Shown: one piece after another, positions 15,717-25,398 of the stretch
Layout: each line of letters starts with the position of its first letter
Position numbering within the stretch: position 1 is the stretch's first letter
NCBI GenBank assembly: GCA_028877275.1
Contig: JAPPFP010000017.1
Location: 1-64,000 of the forward strand
Length of the DNA: 64,000 nucleotides
Direction: 5' to 3'
Source: Acidobacteriota bacterium
GTDB lineage: Bacteria; Acidobacteriota; Thermoanaerobaculia; Multivoradales; Multivoraceae
Made by a program: the position numbers and the translations under genes
Notes under the pieces: generated by a model
The model's input: the letters and a program-made list of their open reading frames with translations, nothing else
Databases searched by the model: none
What the model was told of the DNA's origin: nothing

Positions 15717-15852
15717 TACGCGGGTCTTCCGACCCGCCCCGGGCGAAGCCGCGAAGCGGAGCCCGGACAACAAGGCCGCCGGCCTTTGGCCGGCGACGAT
15801 TTCAAAGCCGCCTTCGGCGGCAGCGGGTCAGAAGACCCGCGCACCGACCCTC
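15717..15852. repeat. Multi-hairpin intergenic element bounded by inverted repeats
   Basis: Left tacgcgggtcttccgacccgc and right gcgggtcagaagacccgcgca are near-perfect inverse copies; internal hairpins (cccgggcgaagccgcgaagcggagcccgg; gccgccggcctttggccggcg; gccgccttcggcggc). Confidence 0.7.
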
Positions 15853-15883
15853 CCCCTCGGCCCGGCCCCGGACGGGTACGCAC

Positions 15884-17227
15884 CTAGTCGCCGCCCAGCA
15901 GCACGTCGCGCAAGGCGGCGTAGTTGGCCGGGATCTCGGTGATGCGTTCGGGGAGGCGGGCGCAGCGCTCGAGGGCGGGCGCTGCGGGCGGCTCGATGCC
16001 GATCGTGGTCTGGACGGTTTCGGCGAACTTGGCGGGGTGGGCGGTGCCGAGGACGACGCCGGTGCCGCCGCCTTGGGCTTCGAGTTCCGCCTTGAGGCCC
16101 AGGTAGCCGACGGCTGTGTGGGGGTCGAGCACGTAGCCGGTGCGGTCGTGGACGTCCCGCATGGCGCGCCGGGTCGCGTCGTCGTCGAAGGCGTGGCCCG
16201 CCACGTCGCGGCGGATGCGCTCGAGCGGCTCGCCGGTGCTGTTGTAGAGGTGGGCGATGCGGGCGAAGTTGCTCGGATTGCCGACATCCATCGCATTCGA
16301 GATCGTGGCGACCGAACCGCGCGGCAGGTAGTCGCCGCTCCGGAGGTAGGCCGGCACGACGTCGTTCACGTTGGTCGCCGCGACGAAGCGGGAGACGGGC
16401 AGGCCGATCCGCTTCGCGATCAGGCCGGCCGTCAGGTTGCCGAAGTTGCCGCTCGGCGTCGAGAACACGAGCGGCTCGCCGGCGTCGTCGAGCGGCGGCG
16501 AGGGGAGCTGCGCCCAGGCATGGAAGTAGTAGAAGACCTGGGGAAGCAGCCGGCCGACGTTGATCGAGTTGGCCGAGGCGAGAGGCCGTTCCTGGCGCAA
16601 CTCGCCGTCGGCGAAGGCCTCCCGGGCCAGGCTCTGGCAGTCGTCGAAGGTGCCTTCCACCGCGACCGCGGTCACGTTGCCGCCCAGGGTCGTGAACAGG
16701 CGCCGCTGCGCCTCGGTGACCAGCCCGTCCGGGTACAGCACGCAGACCCGGAAGCCGGCGACGCCGCTGAACGCGTGGGCCACGGCGCTGCCGGTGTCGC
16801 CGCTGGTCGCCACGATCACGGTGGTTTCGGCATCGCCGGCTACCGTCGCGAACCGCGCCATCAGGCGGGCCATGACCCGCGAGGCGACGTCCTTGAAGGC
16901 GAGCGTCGGCCCGTGGAACAGCTCCAGGCAGTGGATGCCGGGCTCGATCCGGGTGAGCGGGATCGGGAAATCGAGAGCGTCCTCGATCAGGTCCGCGTGT
17001 TCGGAATCCGGGAACTCAGAGCCGTACAGGCGGTGGCCGAGGATGGCGGAGATGCCGGTCAGCGGCAGCAACTCCAGCATGGCGAGTTCCGCGGCGTTCA
17101 GAGGCTCCAGGCGCTCGGGAACGAACAGGCCGCCGTCCGGGGCCGGCCCTTCGAGCAGCGCTTCGGCGAGGGTGACCGGCGAGGTCTTTCCCGCCGTGCT
17201 GATGAAATGCACTCTACTTCTCCTCAT
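15884..17227 (-). CDS. thrC: Threonine synthase
   Basis: 447 aa; FHGPTLAFKDVASRVMARLM, ATSGDTGSAVAHAFSG, FSTPSGNFGNLTAGLIAKRIGLPV. Confidence 0.95.
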   Translation of the reverse strand: MRRSRVHFISTAGKTSPVTLAEALLEGPAPDGGLFVPERLEPLNAAELAMLELLPLTGISAILGHRLYGSEFPDSEHADLIEDALDFPIPLTRIEPGIHCLELFHGPTLAFKDVASRVMARLMARFATVAGDAETTVIVATSGDTGSAVAHAFSGVAGFRVCVLYPDGLVTEAQRRLFTTLGGNVTAVAVEGTFDDCQSLAREAFADGELRQERPLASANSINVGRLLPQVFYYFHAWAQLPSPPLDDAGEPLVFSTPSGNFGNLTAGLIAKRIGLPVSRFVAATNVNDVVPAYLRSGDYLPRGSVATISNAMDVGNPSNFARIAHLYNSTGEPLERIRRDVAGHAFDDDATRRAMRDVHDRTGYVLDPHTAVGYLGLKAELEAQGGGTGVVLGTAHPAKFAETVQTTIGIEPPAAPALERCARLPERITEIPANYAALRDVLLGGD

Positions 17228-18197
17228 TGATTACGCGTGCGCCCGGCGCCGGCAGGGGCGCGACGAGCTGATCGCAGTTGACTCCGGCGGACGATTCGAA
17301 CGCGCCTGCCATGGCTACGGCTACCTGCCTGGCGCGGGCCCCGTCGTCGCACAGGGCGAACAGCGCCGGGCCGCTGCCCGAGAGGCTGCAGCCCAGTGCG
17401 CCGGCGTTTATCGCGGCCGCCTTGGCGGCGCCGAAGCCGGGCACGCCCGGCGCGCGGACGGGCTCGGCGACGACGTCGACCAGGGCGCGTGACAGGAGTT
17501 CCAGGTCGGAACGATAGAGCGCCGCCACCAGTGCGGCGGCGTTGCCCCACTGGGTCACGGCGCGCTCGAGCGGCAGGTGGCGATCCAGGCGGGCCCGTGA
17601 CTCCTTCGTGTTCACCTCGGCGTGGGGCCTGACGAGAGCGCAGGTCAGGCCCTCGGGCACCGGCAGGTCGATCACGTCCGGCTCGGGATCGAGCGAGCGG
17701 ACCAGCACGAGTCCGCCGAGCAGGGAAGGGGCCAGGTTGTCCGCGTGCGCGCCCCCGCTCGCCAGGATCTCGCCGGCGACGGCGTAGCGCAGCAGGGCAG
17801 CGGCCGGCAGTTCCAGACCGAGCAGTGCGTCGACCGCGACCACCGCCGCCACCGCGCTGGCGGCGCTCGAACCCAGTCCGCTCTCGAGCGGCATGCGCTT
17901 CTCGATCTCGAGGTCGACGGCCTTGTCCGGCGCATCCCCGTGGACGAGCGCCTTCGCGGCGACGGCGGCCGTGTTGCGCTCCGCCTCGAGCGGCAGCCGT
18001 CCTTCGTCGCCGGCGATCGCCGTGATGCGGACCGGGCCGTGCCCGCCGGCGGTCGGCTCGCGCTCGCGGGCGGTGACGACGTCTCCCGGGCCCAGGTGGC
18101 CGTTGCCCTCCGATTGCAGGGCGAAGCCCAGGATGTCGAATCCGCAGGCAATGTTGGAGACCGAGGCCGGGGCGAACGCCCTCACTGACTTCGTCAT
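17214..18197 (-). CDS. thrB: Homoserine kinase
   Basis: MTKSVRAFAPASVSNIACGFDILGFAL; PLESGLGSSAASAVAAVVAV GHMP ATP site; start chosen inside the longer tracked ORF. Confidence 0.93.
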   Translation of the reverse strand: MTKSVRAFAPASVSNIACGFDILGFALQSEGNGHLGPGDVVTAREREPTAGGHGPVRITAIAGDEGRLPLEAERNTAAVAAKALVHGDAPDKAVDLEIEKRMPLESGLGSSAASAVAAVVAVDALLGLELPAAALLRYAVAGEILASGGAHADNLAPSLLGGLVLVRSLDPEPDVIDLPVPEGLTCALVRPHAEVNTKESRARLDRHLPLERAVTQWGNAAALVAALYRSDLELLSRALVDVVAEPVRAPGVPGFGAAKAAAINAGALGCSLSGSGPALFALCDDGARARQVAVAMAGAFESSAGVNCDQLVAPLPAPGARVINEEK

Positions 18198-19285
18198 TCG
18201 GCGGCCCGTCGCCCGCAGCGGACGACGGCGAGCTCGGCGGCGAGCAGCGCCCCGCCGGCGGCGCCCCGCAGGGTGTTGTGCGACAGGGCGACGAACCGGT
18301 AGCCGAGGATCGGACACTCCCGCAGCCTGCCGATGGAGGTCGTCATGCCCTGGCCGAGGTCCCGGTGGACGCGCGTCTGAGGCGGCTCGTCGTCGCCGAG
18401 GTAGACGGTCGGCTGCACCGGCGCCGACGGCAAACCCCGTTCCTGCGGCTCGGCGCGGAAACTCCGCCAGGCTTCCCGGACGTCCTCCATCGCCGGCTCG
18501 CCCTTGAGGTCGACCGAAATGCAGAGCGTGTGTCCGTCGACCACGGGAACGCGGTTGCACTGGGCGGAGACCGCGACCTCGGCCGGCTCGATCGTTCCGC
18601 CGCTCAACCGGCCCAGGATCTTGCCGGTCTCGATCTCGAGCTTCTCCTCTTCGCTGGAGATCCAGGGGATCACGTTGTCCAGGATCTGGTAACTCGAGAT
18701 GCCGGGCAGCCCGGCGCCGGATACCGCCTGCAGCGTCACGACGGAGATCCGCTCGAAGCCGAAGGCGTCGGCGAGAGGCTTGAGCGCCAGCACCAGCCCG
18801 ATCGTCGAGCAGTTCGGGTTGGCGACGATGCCGGCGGGAAGCGCCTGGCCGCCCTCGGGCGGAGACAGCAGCGAGAGGTGGTCCGGGTTCACTTCGGGCA
18901 CGAGCAGCGGCACGTCCGCGTCCATGCGGTGGGCGCTCGCGTTGGTGACGACCAGGCAGCGCCGTGCGAACCGGGGCTCGATGTCTCTCGCGACGCTGGC
19001 GTCCAGGGCCGAGAAGACAATGTCCAGTTCGCCGCCGGGCAGGTTGGCACCGTCCATCAGTTCGTCGATCGTCTGAACGGGCATGGCCGCCACCGCGTCG
19101 TCGATGGGCCGGGTCTGAATCCAGGTCACCGCGTCGCGGTAGGCCTTCCCGGCGGACCGCTCGGAGGCGGCCAGCGCCGTCAACTCGAACCACGGGTGCT
19201 CCGCCAGCAGGGTGACGAAGCGCTGGCCCACGGTGCCGGTCGCACCGAGGACGGCGGCGCGGAGGGGTTCGTTGCGGGTTGTCAT
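18194..19285 (-). CDS. asd: Aspartate-semialdehyde dehydrogenase
   Basis: [53 protein letters not shown] catalytic Cys; start chosen inside the longer tracked ORF. Confidence 0.94.
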   Translation of the reverse strand: MTTRNEPLRAAVLGATGTVGQRFVTLLAEHPWFELTALAASERSAGKAYRDAVTWIQTRPIDDAVAAMPVQTIDELMDGANLPGGELDIVFSALDASVARDIEPRFARRCLVVTNASAHRMDADVPLLVPEVNPDHLSLLSPPEGGQALPAGIVANPNCSTIGLVLALKPLADAFGFERISVVTLQAVSGAGLPGISSYQILDNVIPWISSEEEKLEIETGKILGRLSGGTIEPAEVAVSAQCNRVPVVDGHTLCISVDLKGEPAMEDVREAWRSFRAEPQERGLPSAPVQPTVYLGDDEPPQTRVHRDLGQGMTTSIGRLRECPILGYRFVALSHNTLRGAAGGALLAAELAVVRCGRRAAE

Positions 19286-21825
19286 GGTGAGGCTCCCCGC
19301 TCGGCCCAGGCGCGCAGGATGTCGCCGAATACGCCGCCGGCGGTGAGTTCGGTCCCGGCGCCGGGTCCCTGGACGATCAGCGGCCGCGCATTGTAGCGCT
19401 GGCTCCGGAAGACGAACATGTTGTCCGACGCCGGCATTCCTGCCACCGGGTGGTCGGGCGGAACGGCTCGGAGCCCGACCCGGGCCGTCGCGCTCTCGCC
19501 GCCCGTGTCCAGTTCGGCGAGATAGGCGAGTTCGAGTCCGGCGGACCTGGCCTCGGCGAAGCGGGCCGCCATCTCCTCGTCCGCGGAGGCGAGGCGCTGC
19601 CAGTAGTCCTCGAGCGGCAGGTCGGCGAGGTCGGGCCGGTCGAGCATGGGCGCCACCTCGACGTCGTCCATCTCGAGATCGGCGCCGCACAGCCGGGCCA
19701 GGATGAGCAGCTTGCGCGCCACGTCCAGTCCGCCGAGGTCGTCGCGCGGGTCCGGCTCCGTGTAGCCCAACCCGTGGGCCCGGCGGACGGCGTCGCTCCA
19801 CACCTGCCGCGCGCTCAGCTCGCCGGTGAGATAGGCCAGCGTTCCGGAGAAGACGCCCGAGACGGACTCGATCGGATCGCCCGCGCCAAGCAGCAGATCG
19901 ACAGTGTGGAGGACAGGCAGGCCGGCGCCCACGGTCGCCTCGTGAAAGACGTTCGCCCCGCTGTCGGCGCGGAACGCGCGGAAGTCCGCGATCGGCCCCG
20001 CGAAGGGAAGCTTGTTGGCGCTGACCACCGCGGCGCCGGCTGCGAGAGCCTGGTGGTAGACCGCGCCCATGGCGCCGCTCGCCGTGACATCGACCAGTAT
20101 CGTGCGGCCGCCGCCGGCCGCGGTTTCACCGAGGTGCTCGAGCAGGCGGTCGAGGTCCGCCGTTTCGCCGCCCTGCTCCAGGGCGGTTCGCCACCCGTCC
20201 GTGTCCGCGGCGGCGCCGGGGTCGAGGCGCCTGCCGCCCCGGCGCACCGCGAGCTCCATGAAACGGGAGCTCGCCAGACCCCGCAACTGCAGGTCGATAC
20301 CTCGCTGCTCGAGCGCGTCCCGCTCGGCGGCGAGCTGCCGGAGCAGGGCCGATCCGACGCCGCCGACGCCGAGCACGTAGAGCGCGAGCCGTCCGGAGGC
20401 GGCGCGGTGAAAGAACTCCCGGTGGATCCAGCGCACCGCGCGTCCCTCGTCGGCCCTGGCGACGACCATCGAGATGTTCCGCTCGGACGAACCCTGGGCC
20501 ACCGCCCTCACGTTGACGCCGCGCCGGCCCAGGATGCCGAACACGCGCCCGGCGATGCCGGGCCGATCGCGCATGCCGTCGCCGACCACCGCAACGATGG
20601 ACTGGTCCCGCTCGACCCTGATGGGACGCACCGATCCGGCCTCGATCTCCGCCCGGAACTCCGCGTCTACCGCCTTCCTCGCCGCCTCGGAGACGCCGGG
20701 CTCGACCGCGAAGCAGATCGAGTGCTCACTGGACGCCTGCGAGATCAGGATCGCGCTGGCTCTGCTCGCCGCCAGGGCGTCGAACAGCCGCGCGGCGACG
20801 CCCGGGGTGCCGACCAGGTTGTCGCCGACCAGCAGCATCAGGTGGACGTCGTCGATCGAGGAGATGCCGGTGACCGCCGTGCCGCGAGCCCGCTGCCGGT
20901 CCCTGCCGCCGTCGACCAGGGTGCCGGGGTGCTCGGGGTCGAGGGTGCTGCGAACGAGCAGGGGGATGGCCTTGCGACGGGCCGGCGTGACCGTTGGCGG
21001 GTAGACGACCCTGGCGCCGAAGTGAGAGAGCTCGAGCATCTCCTCGTAACTCAACCGCGGGATCGGCAGGGCGTCCTCGACGCGTCTCGGGTCGGCCGTC
21101 ATCACGCCCGGGACGTCGGTCCAGATCTCGATCCCTTCGGCGTCGAGCGCGGCGCCGACCAGCGAGGCCGTCAGGTCGGAACCGCTGCGGCCCAGGGTCG
21201 TCGTTTCCCCTTCCGACGTGCTGCCGAGGAAGCCGGTCACCACCTGCAGGGGGCCGTCCTCGCCGAGCCCGGCGAAATGGGCGGCGATCGCGTCCATCGT
21301 CGGTTCGAGCGCGACGAGCGCCGCCTGGAAGGAGCGATCGGTCCGAACCAGCGGGCGAGCGTCGCGGGCCTCGGCCGGCAGGCTCCGGGCGCGGAGCGCC
21401 GCGGCCAGGAGCTGGGTCGACAGGAGCTCACCGTGGCAGACGATCCGGTCGATCCAGGCTTCCCGAGGTCGCTCCGCGGTGATCCCGGTCCGCTCGCAGT
21501 CGCCGAGTTCCCGGACCAGGCCCTCGCACAGTTCGTCGAGGGCCGCCCTGAGGGCGGGCAGGTCGGCCGGGTCCGCGACCTCGGCCGCGATCTTCAGGTG
21601 GTGGTCGCGAAGCGCGGCGGCTTCGCTCGCCGTCTCGGCGCCCCCGTTGCCCTCAAGAGCGCCCGCTGCCAGCGCCAGCAGGCGGTCCGTGACCCCGCCG
21701 AGAGCGGAGACGACCACCGCACCGTTCCCCGGGCAACCGTCGAGTTGCCGTTCGACGATCCGCGCGGCCGCCTGCAGGCGGCCTGCGTCGGCCACGGAGG
21801 AGCCGCCGAACTTGAGTACTTTCAT
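19282..21825 (-). CDS. thrA: Bifunctional aspartate kinase/homoserine dehydrogenase
   Basis: 847 aa; N-terminal [17 protein letters not shown] kinase, ACT-like middle ([11 protein letters not shown]), C-terminal HSD ([27 protein letters not shown]). Confidence 0.95.
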   Translation of the reverse strand: MKVLKFGGSSVADAGRLQAAARIVERQLDGCPGNGAVVVSALGGVTDRLLALAAGALEGNGGAETASEAAALRDHHLKIAAEVADPADLPALRAALDELCEGLVRELGDCERTGITAERPREAWIDRIVCHGELLSTQLLAAALRARSLPAEARDARPLVRTDRSFQAALVALEPTMDAIAAHFAGLGEDGPLQVVTGFLGSTSEGETTTLGRSGSDLTASLVGAALDAEGIEIWTDVPGVMTADPRRVEDALPIPRLSYEEMLELSHFGARVVYPPTVTPARRKAIPLLVRSTLDPEHPGTLVDGGRDRQRARGTAVTGISSIDDVHLMLLVGDNLVGTPGVAARLFDALAASRASAILISQASSEHSICFAVEPGVSEAARKAVDAEFRAEIEAGSVRPIRVERDQSIVAVVGDGMRDRPGIAGRVFGILGRRGVNVRAVAQGSSERNISMVVARADEGRAVRWIHREFFHRAASGRLALYVLGVGGVGSALLRQLAAERDALEQRGIDLQLRGLASSRFMELAVRRGGRRLDPGAAADTDGWRTALEQGGETADLDRLLEHLGETAAGGGRTILVDVTASGAMGAVYHQALAAGAAVVSANKLPFAGPIADFRAFRADSGANVFHEATVGAGLPVLHTVDLLLGAGDPIESVSGVFSGTLAYLTGELSARQVWSDAVRRAHGLGYTEPDPRDDLGGLDVARKLLILARLCGADLEMDDVEVAPMLDRPDLADLPLEDYWQRLASADEEMAARFAEARSAGLELAYLAELDTGGESATARVGLRAVPPDHPVAGMPASDNMFVFRSQRYNARPLIVQGPGAGTELTAGGVFGDILRAWAERGASP

Positions 21826-21917
21826 GATCGGATGCGTTGGAAGTCACGTCGTCGGAGGGCGCGAAAGGCGCCATAGCGTATACGCGAGCGGCAGTCGACG
21901 CCACGGCGGGGGAGGCA

Positions 21918-22101
21918 CCCGCCCGTTCTGGGGCCGGAGGGGGTCAGCTCCCAGGGTGACGCGGGCGCTTGAGAGGAGATGGTAGGGGCTGCGCCCGCTC
22001 CGCTTCACTCGCTCCGGTCTGGCGTCGGATCCTGTGCGGTCGGTGGCCGTCGCTCGTTCAGAGGCACCTGGGAGCTGACCCCCTCCGGACCCAGAACGGG
22101 C
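21918..22101. repeat. MITE-like element copy 1 with ~37-bp terminal inverted repeats
   Basis: Left gcccgttctggggccggagggggtcagctcccagggtg versus inverse of right gcccgttctgggtccggagggggtcagctcccaggtg: one substitution and one indel. Confidence 0.8.
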
Positions 22102-22154
22102 TGGACGTCTTTGCCGGGGGCCGCTGGCCTGTCGTTCGGACTGTGCCAGTAGGG

Positions 22155-22177
22155 CGGGTCAGAAGACCCGCGCACCC
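22155..22177. repeat. Solo copy of the gcgggtcagaagacccgcgcacc inverted repeat seen at ~15.83 kb
   Basis: gcgggtcagaagacccgcgcacc identical to the right arm of the 15.7-kb element; may also act as a hairpin terminator. Confidence 0.6.
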
Positions 22178-22189
22178 AGCCGGAGCGAC

Positions 22190-23221
22190 CTAGAAGAGGG
22201 TGTTGTGGACGGGCAGGTCCAGGTGTTCGTATGCGCGTTTGGTGGCCACGCGGCCGCGGCGAGTGCGCTGTAGGAACCCCTTCTGGACGAGGTACGGCTC
22301 GTAAAAGTCCTCGATCGTGCCCTCGTCTTCGCCGACCGAGGCCGCTAGTGCCTTCAGGCCGGCCGGGCCGCCGCCGTACTGCTCGATCAGCAGTTTCATG
22401 ATCCTGCGGTCGATCTTGTCGAGGCCCTGCTCGTCGACTTCCTGCTGGAGGAGAGCCTGGTTTGCGGTGTCGCGGTCGATCCGCCCGTCCGCTTCTATCT
22501 GCGCGTAGTCGCGCACCCGGCGCAGCAGCCGGTTCGCGATCCTGGGCGTGCCGCGGCTGCGCCGGGCGATCTCGTCGGCGCCGCCCAGGTCGACGGGCAC
22601 CTCGAGCAGCTCGGCCGAGCGCTGGATGATGACGCTGAGAACGTCCGGACCGTAGAAGTCGAGCCGGTGGACGATGCCGAAGCGCCCCTGCAGCGGTGGC
22701 GTGATCAGGCCGGCGCGGGTGGTGGCGCCGACCAGTGTGAATCGGGGCAGATCGATGCGCACCGTCTTGGCCATCGGCCCGGCACCGATCACCAGATCGA
22801 GCTGGAAGTCCTCGAGCGCCGGGTAGAGGATCTCCTCCACCGTCGGACCGAGCCGGTGGATCTCGTCGATGAAGAGGACGTCCCCGGGTTCGAGGTTGGT
22901 CAGGATCGCCGCCAGGTCGCCCGCCCGCTCCAGGACCGGACCGGAGGTGGACCGCAAGGTGGAACCCATCTCCCTGGCGATGATGTGCGCCAGGGTCGTT
23001 TTGCCGAGCCCGGGCGGCCCGAACAGCAGCACGTGGTCCAGAGCCTCGCCCCGCCGGCGCGCCGCCTGCATGTAGATGTCGAGCAGCTCGACGATCTTCT
23101 CCTGGCCCAGATACTCGTTCAGCCGCTGCGGCCGCAGCGACGGTTCGAGGCGACGGTCCTCCGCGTCCCGGGCGGCTGAGAGAACGCTCTCTTCACCGTC
23201 GGTGCCAACCGTCCCGGCCAT
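22190..23221 (-). CDS. ruvB: Holliday junction branch migration helicase RuvB
   Basis: 343 aa; [62 protein letters not shown]. Confidence 0.97.
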   Translation of the reverse strand: MAGTVGTDGEESVLSAARDAEDRRLEPSLRPQRLNEYLGQEKIVELLDIYMQAARRRGEALDHVLLFGPPGLGKTTLAHIIAREMGSTLRSTSGPVLERAGDLAAILTNLEPGDVLFIDEIHRLGPTVEEILYPALEDFQLDLVIGAGPMAKTVRIDLPRFTLVGATTRAGLITPPLQGRFGIVHRLDFYGPDVLSVIIQRSAELLEVPVDLGGADEIARRSRGTPRIANRLLRRVRDYAQIEADGRIDRDTANQALLQQEVDEQGLDKIDRRIMKLLIEQYGGGPAGLKALAASVGEDEGTIEDFYEPYLVQKGFLQRTRRGRVATKRAYEHLDLPVHNTLF

Positions 23222-23470
23222 GGGCGGATGCTATCGCGGTATCACTGGGGAGGAAGACTACTCGGCGGAGGAACGCGCTGACATCAGCTAAGGCGAGCCC
23301 GAGCGTGTGTTTGTCGTCAAGACTGCCTTGGTGCCTTCTCTCTATACAGGTGGTGGTTTGTTTCAAGAGTCAGCAAAGAGTAGATCTAAGTTGACTAAAG
23401 TGGTCTACGTGGGTACGCTGCGCCCACTGTGGGCGTTTTCAAGCCTGCGGAGGATCTTCGACAAGGAGTA

Positions 23471-23577
23471 TGGAGGGCCAGACGGGATTTGAACCCGTGA
23501 CCGAGGTGTGCGCTTCAACACATGACCTCGGTACGTCCCTTTGCAAGAGGGCTGCCTTACCACTCAGCCACTAGCCC
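23471..23577 (-). tRNA. Atypical tRNA, 107 nt with encoded CCA; cloverleaf anticodon UGC, but U73 and D-arm resemble tRNA-Cys; 37-nt variable region
   Basis: GGGCTAG/CTGGCCC acceptor (one U.G), GCTGAGTGGTAAGGC D-arm, GCCCT-CTTGCAA-AGGGA anticodon arm, ACGGG-TTCAAAT-CCCGT T-arm, discriminator T, CCA; variable arm ACCGAGG...CCTCGGT. Confidence 0.8.
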
Positions 23578-23828
23578 ATCTCCGTCGAAGGTCAAGGTCG
23601 TTGGCGGCGGTCCGAATTGGTACTCGGACCGCCGCCTCTTCGTGTTGGTCCCCGTCACGGATCACCGAGAGCGAAGCCTATCAGCAGTTGAGGGTAGTCG
23701 TCTACCTATACCTATGCGACAAATAGGTACTACCCCTAGTACCCGTTCGGGCCGGGTACCACTATCAGTAGGTTGAGAGAGAGGAAGCACGTTAGTTGTC
23801 AACAGAACATCCCCAACTGAGCTTGAGA

Positions 23829-24317
23829 TCATAACTCAGCCGCATCTCCTTGGTAGTGCACTGTGGGACGCGGTACCTCCCCTGAGGCTGGAGTGTTGTC
23901 CGGTGGCAGCTCCCACTCACCGGATCCGCGCTTCCGCAGTTCCCCTTTGTCGACAAACCGGTCAAGGGTCGCGCACACTGACGCGTACAGCCTCGACCTG
24001 CTCTTGGATGGATAGCCACCGTTCATGAGGGCGTCGCGGATCTTCGTCGTCTTGTAAGGGCCGGGCCTGGCCGAGATGTACCCGCGTATCGCCTCGGTCA
24101 AGCCCATGCGGCTGAACGGGAGAGGCTCTGCGGCACTTTGGGCAGTCGCCGGAGGCTCAGGGCCTTCCCCCAGTTGCTCCACGAATCGCTCCAAGCTCTG
24201 CAGAGCGTCCTCAGCTCGCTCGTACTTGCCTTTGGCCTCCGAGTACCTGCGCAGCCACTTATCTCGTTGGGAGCGCAGAAGCTCCAGCGTTATCGTGTAT
24301 GTGTCTGTCTCGCTCAT
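23829..24317 (-). CDS. Hypothetical protein: N-terminal charged/coiled-coil segment, C-terminal winged-helix-like segment
   Basis: 163 aa from an ATG preceded by AAGGAGG; LTEAIRGYISARPGPYKTTKIRDALMNGGYPSKSRSRLYASVCATLDRFVDKGELRKRGSGEWEL looks like a winged helix. Confidence 0.65.
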   Translation of the reverse strand: MSETDTYTITLELLRSQRDKWLRRYSEAKGKYERAEDALQSLERFVEQLGEGPEPPATAQSAAEPLPFSRMGLTEAIRGYISARPGPYKTTKIRDALMNGGYPSKSRSRLYASVCATLDRFVDKGELRKRGSGEWELPPDNTPASGEVPRPTVHYQGDAAEL

Positions 24318-24546
24318 CTCTGCCTCCTTCATCCGTGGTGACGAAGCTCGACATGGCCGCCCCGCTCAACCTTGTTGTTGGGACCGTTGGGATGTTATGG
24401 GGTCTGCGTTGATGCTGTCAAGCGCTGGCCGGAAGCTCCTCCATAGGTAGGAGGCGTCTAGCTCTATGCCGTCTTGGTGCCTAGGTGGCAATGGCGCGAC
24501 AGACCCGGTGGACCACCTGGGACAGTGGCGGCGGCGGCGACGTCCA

Positions 24547-24727
24547 GCCCGGTTTCGGGGCCAGAGGGGGTCAGCTCCCAGGTGCCTCTGAACGAGCGAC
24601 GCCCGGCGCCCTCCCATGAACCGATCACAAACCGGAGCGAGTGAAGCGGAGCGACCGCAACCCTCCCCATCTCCTCTCAAGCGGGAGCGTCAGCTGGGAG
24701 CAGACCCCCTCCGGCTCCGACCGGGCG
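24547..24727. repeat. MITE-like element copy 2, inverted relative to copy 1
   Basis: Termini gcccggtttcggggccagagggggtcagctcccaggtg and inverse of cagctgggagcagaccccctccggctccgaccgggcggg; the interior, reverse complemented, matches copy 1 (gcttgagaggagatgg...cgctccgcttcactcgctccgg...cgtcgctcgttcagagg). Confidence 0.78.
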
Positions 24728-24755
24728 GGTGCATGCGACGACGCCTTCCCGGTCG

Positions 24756-25373
24756 TCAGAGCCGGGAAAGCTGCCGCAGGCTGCGGCGCAGGAGTTCCTG
24801 GAAGTCCATCTCGGGTTGTTCCGCCAGCACGCGTGAGACGGCCCGCTGCGCCTCGGACGCGCGGTAGCCGAGGTTGACCAGCGCGCTGACGGCCTGTTCC
24901 TGTTCGTCCTCGCGGCCTGCTTCGGGTTCGGCCTCGGGCGGCTCGGCGCCCGCCTCGGCGAGCAGCGTCTTCGCCTTCTCCCGGAGTTCCAGGACCATCC
25001 GTTCGGCGGTCTTGCGGCCGATCCCCGGGATCCGGGTGAGAGCCGCCACGTTGCCGCCGCCGATGGCGTTCAGCAGGTCTCTCGTGGAACCGCCGGACAG
25101 GACCACCTGCGCCAGCCGGGGACCGACGCCGCTGACGCCGAGGCAGTGCTCGAACAGGGTCCGTTCGGACTCGGTCCAGAAGCCGAAGAGCTCGATCGCG
25201 TCGGCGCGAACGTGAGTATGGATGAACAGGCCGACCTCGGCTGCCGGATCGAGTCTCTCCAGCTCGAAGTAGGTCGACAGGGGGATCCGCACGGCGTAGC
25301 CGACGCCGTTCGTGTCGAGCACCAGGCGTTCGGGCTCGAGGGCCAGGCGGCGCCCGCGCAGATAGCCGATCAA
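24756..25373 (-). CDS. ruvA: Holliday junction branch migration protein RuvA
   Basis: 205 aa; MIGYLRGRRLALEPERLVLDTNGVGYAVRIP, GVSGVGPRLAQVVLSG, LTRIPGIGRKTAERMVLELREK. Confidence 0.96.
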   Translation of the reverse strand: MIGYLRGRRLALEPERLVLDTNGVGYAVRIPLSTYFELERLDPAAEVGLFIHTHVRADAIELFGFWTESERTLFEHCLGVSGVGPRLAQVVLSGGSTRDLLNAIGGGNVAALTRIPGIGRKTAERMVLELREKAKTLLAEAGAEPPEAEPEAGREDEQEQAVSALVNLGYRASEAQRAVSRVLAEQPEMDFQELLRRSLRQLSRL

Positions 25374-25398
25374 GCCGCTATGGAGCGCCGCGCCGCGG

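Noticed and set aside
15704-17230. 508-aa plus-strand ORF opposite thrC
   Set aside because: Antisense of a clear threonine synthase, no domain signals
17214-19193. 659-aa ORF as an Asd-ThrB fusion
   Set aside because: Its N-terminal part is a +1 reading of asd; homoserine kinase starts at MTKSVRAF (18197)
19450-21876. 808-aa plus-strand ORF antisense to thrA
   Set aside because: No recognisable domain; the complementary strand encodes clear AK-HSD
22102-24546. Composite transposon formed by the two inverted repeats
   Set aside because: No transposase, and the interval contains the core gene ruvB; kept only as a MITE-flanked segment
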